Origin: Deltaproteobacteria bacterium
GTDB taxonomy: Bacteria > Myxococcota_A > Polyangia > Palsa-1104 > JAEUJZ01
Assembly (NCBI GenBank): GCA_017990795.1
Contig: JAGNNG010000149.1
Location: forward strand, 1 to 5,737
Length of the DNA: 5,737 bases
Reading direction: 5' to 3'
Both the position numbers and the translations under genes were made by a program. Positions 4,142 to 5,737 of this stretch are shown piece by piece. Numbering within the stretch: the first letter of the stretch is position 1; each line of letters begins with the position of its first letter. A model generated the notes under the pieces. That model saw nothing but the letters and a program-made list of their open reading frames with translations. It did no database searches and was not told where the DNA came from.

Positions 4142-5737
4142 TTAGGCATCTGGTTGGCGGACCTGGTTTGGGGCGCGCGGCGTAGCTGGCTCTAGGGCTG
4201 ACTCATCAGCTGATAGCTGCTGCACTGCCGGATGCTCAGGTGAAAAGAACGCAGCTTTGACTGGGCTGCTGGGCTGAGCAAAGCATCCGACCCGACAGCT
4301 GTGGCAGACCTCATCCACGAAGCTGGCCACGGCTTTTAGCAGCGCGCGTGAAATCTGTTCGCAAGTCCGCTTGGGAAGTCGGCAGGTTGAGACCAGCACC
4401 GTCGTAAACTTGCTTCCGAGCGCTCTTGGGTCTTTGCCGCGGCCTCCCAGCATGAAGTCGCGAAAGATTCGGGCGATTTCTAAGGCTGCCGCATGTTGCG
4501 CATCATCGCGGGGTCGGGCATCCCCGGGCTGCAGATTCAGCTCCGCCTGTAGCGATAGCAGCGTCGCTTCGGTGAGGTCGAGCCATGCAAGATCGCTGCC
4601 CTTGGGCTCGTCGATGTCGGCAAAGAAGCGCGACTTGAGGTACTGGCGGCGCGCTGGCTCCGAGAGCAGGACCAAGCCGGACTGATCGGATTCATGTTCG
4701 AGGTCGCCTGTAAACTCTTGATGCGACTGGTCTTCGTGCTCGCTCAACTGGTGCGGTGAAGGCGCCTCGGTCGCGCTGCGCTCCAGCAAGGCCCGCACGA
4801 GGGCGCTCTTAGCGAAGTTGCGTTGGGTCGCCTGGGCTGCCGCAGTACACAGAGCGCTCTCTGCTGCTTCGCCCCTGAGGTGGTGCCACAAGGCCATGTG
4901 CTCTGCCATCGCGACGATCCGTGAGCGCAGCGGTGGCACTGCTGCCAGCCGTTGCGCAGCCTCTTGTAGCCAGTCGGATAGCTCGTCTTCCGATGACGGC
5001 GGAGACACGCCCGCGCTTAGCAAGTCGCTGTCATCAAAAAACCAAGAGCGCACATACTCGGGCCGCTCTAGTAGTCGGCGTACTGTCGTAATGCCGTGAC
5101 GAGCTGCGGGGGGCGGCAGCTGTGCGGGTTGGGGCTCGCTGCGCTCGAAAAAACGCAGCGCTGGAATTGCATCGATTGGGACCGCCAGTCCTTGCGCCAG
5201 TGTGCGTTGTACTGCTCCTGCGATCAGCCCGCTTGCCTGCGCTAGCGGTACGCGAACGAACAGTGTCCCCGCTTCCTGCGTGAACTTTTTAAGCAGGGCA
5301 TCAATCTGCTGCTTTGGTTGGCAAGGGACCACGTAGCCGTCGCGGATGTCCCCCGCCGCGCGCACGCACATCATCGCCAAGGTTGTGCGCTGATCGGGAT
5401 TCTGCCGATAGCCCAGCACGAAATAGGCCCCCTGACCGTCGCAGCTGGAGATATGCGCGAAGCAAGAGCCGAGGCTCTGCTGACGTCCTTCTAAGGCTCG
5501 GGTGTGCAGCCGCAGCAGCGCGCCTTGCAGGGCCCGGCGTGCCTCTGGCTTCGTCTCTTCATTGCGCATTGACTCAAGCAGCGCGATCGCGTCGTTACCA
5601 CCCTCGGTAAGCAGGGCTGTCAGGATCTGCGGTCGCAGCGCTCGCAGGCTGTCTCGGCGTAGGGTCTGCTCATACGCAACGGCTGCGGGGGTGCCGACTT
5701 GCTGACGATATTCTTCAAGCTGCCCAAACAGCGGTAG
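4142..5737 (-). CDS. large conserved-looking protein of unknown function, start outside window
   Basis: I do not recognise this family. The frame is open from the right edge to the TAA at 4144-4142, giving 531 visible residues; the Met at 5569-5567 is internal, because 56 further codons upstream are open and read as coding (LPLFGQLEEYRQQ, then LLTEGGNDAIALLES). Numbering from the right edge: helical, charged N-terminal part (1-90); an alpha/beta-looking segment (about 95-160: GAYFVLGYRQNPDQ, RTTLAMMCVRAAGDIRDGYV, LFVRVPLA); a helical region starting RPEYVRSWFFDD (225-236); an acidic His/Ser-rich linker (about 321-354); a second helical region beginning RRQYLKSRFFADID; and a Cys-bearing end with C-x6-C and then VCHSCRVGC, which could bind a metal. 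No signal peptide is visible, so a cytoplasmic location is likely. It is co-directional with rpsT, 217 bases upstream of it, but rpsT seems to have its own promoter. Confidence 0.8.
   Translation of the reverse strand, partial: LPLFGQLEEYRQQVGTPAAVAYEQTLRRDSLRALRPQILTALLTEGGNDAIALLESMRNEETKPEARRALQGALLRLHTRALEGRQQSLGSCFAHISSCDGQGAYFVLGYRQNPDQRTTLAMMCVRAAGDIRDGYVVPCQPKQQIDALLKKFTQEAGTLFVRVPLAQASGLIAGAVQRTLAQGLAVPIDAIPALRFFERSEPQPAQLPPPAARHGITTVRRLLERPEYVRSWFFDDSDLLSAGVSPPSSEDELSDWLQEAAQRLAAVPPLRSRIVAMAEHMALWHHLRGEAAESALCTAAAQATQRNFAKSALVRALLERSATEAPSPHQLSEHEDQSHQEFTGDLEHESDQSGLVLLSEPARRQYLKSRFFADIDEPKGSDLAWLDLTEATLLSLQAELNLQPGDARPRDDAQHAAALEIARIFRDFMLGGRGKDPRALGSKFTTVLVSTCRLPKRTCEQISRALLKAVASFVDEVCHSCRVGCFAQPSSPVKAAFFSPEHPAVQQLSADESALEPATPRAPNQVRQPDA

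Noticed and set aside
5567..5569. Met as the start of the unrecognised protein
   Set aside because: The frame is open for 56 more codons to the window edge, with coding-like helical sequence and no Shine-Dalgarno before this Met.
1..5737. Mobile element, CRISPR, toxin-antitoxin or defence system
   Set aside because: No transposase, integrase, terminal inverted repeat, spaced repeat array or recognisable toxin or nuclease motif was seen on either strand.

Overview
The window is an ordinary-looking chromosomal stretch from a GC-rich Gram-negative bacterium. It carries parts of three housekeeping or conserved genes and a small pair of cell-envelope genes. The best guess for the host is Myxococcota or a related deltaproteobacterial lineage. 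Three things point there: a TPR protein with a Pro-rich linker and two Gly/Ala-rich membrane segments, a Cys-rich lipoprotein with a CPDGLGC-type spacing, and a ribosomal protein S20 with a long Lys/Ala tail. No 16S rRNA, tRNA, mobile element, CRISPR array or phage gene is visible, so the lineage is inferred from protein style only.

Layout on the + strand: (1) bases 1-939 are the 3' part of a RsuA/RluB-family rRNA pseudouridine synthase with an unusual Pro/Arg/Ala-rich tail; its start lies outside the window. (2) A pyrimidine-rich gap holds a perfect TATAAT just before (3) a TPR membrane/envelope protein gene, whose stop codon overlaps the start of (4) a Cys-rich lipoprotein gene (TGATG overlap with a strong Shine-Dalgarno). 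(5) holA, the DNA polymerase III delta subunit, follows after about 120 bases and may be read from a leaderless transcript. On the - strand: (6) rpsT (ribosomal protein S20) converges on holA, starts with TTG and has its own promoter-like sequence; (7) upstream of it, from 4142 to beyond the right edge, is a large unrecognised protein gene with its start outside the window.

How they fit together: the pseudouridine synthase and S20 belong to ribosome assembly and HolA to clamp loading in replication, so the flanks are core genome. The TPR/Cys-rich lipoprotein pair is the accessory element: it is translationally coupled, probably exported, and clearly lower in GC (about 45% in the stretches counted) than holA (about 67% in a 120-base sample). 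It is the most plausible place for an undescribed function. No stretch longer than 300 bases lacks a gene. I see no convincing novel multi-gene system; the points most worth a second look are the coupled envelope pair, the S20 tail, the unrecognised 531+ residue protein and the possible leaderless start of holA.
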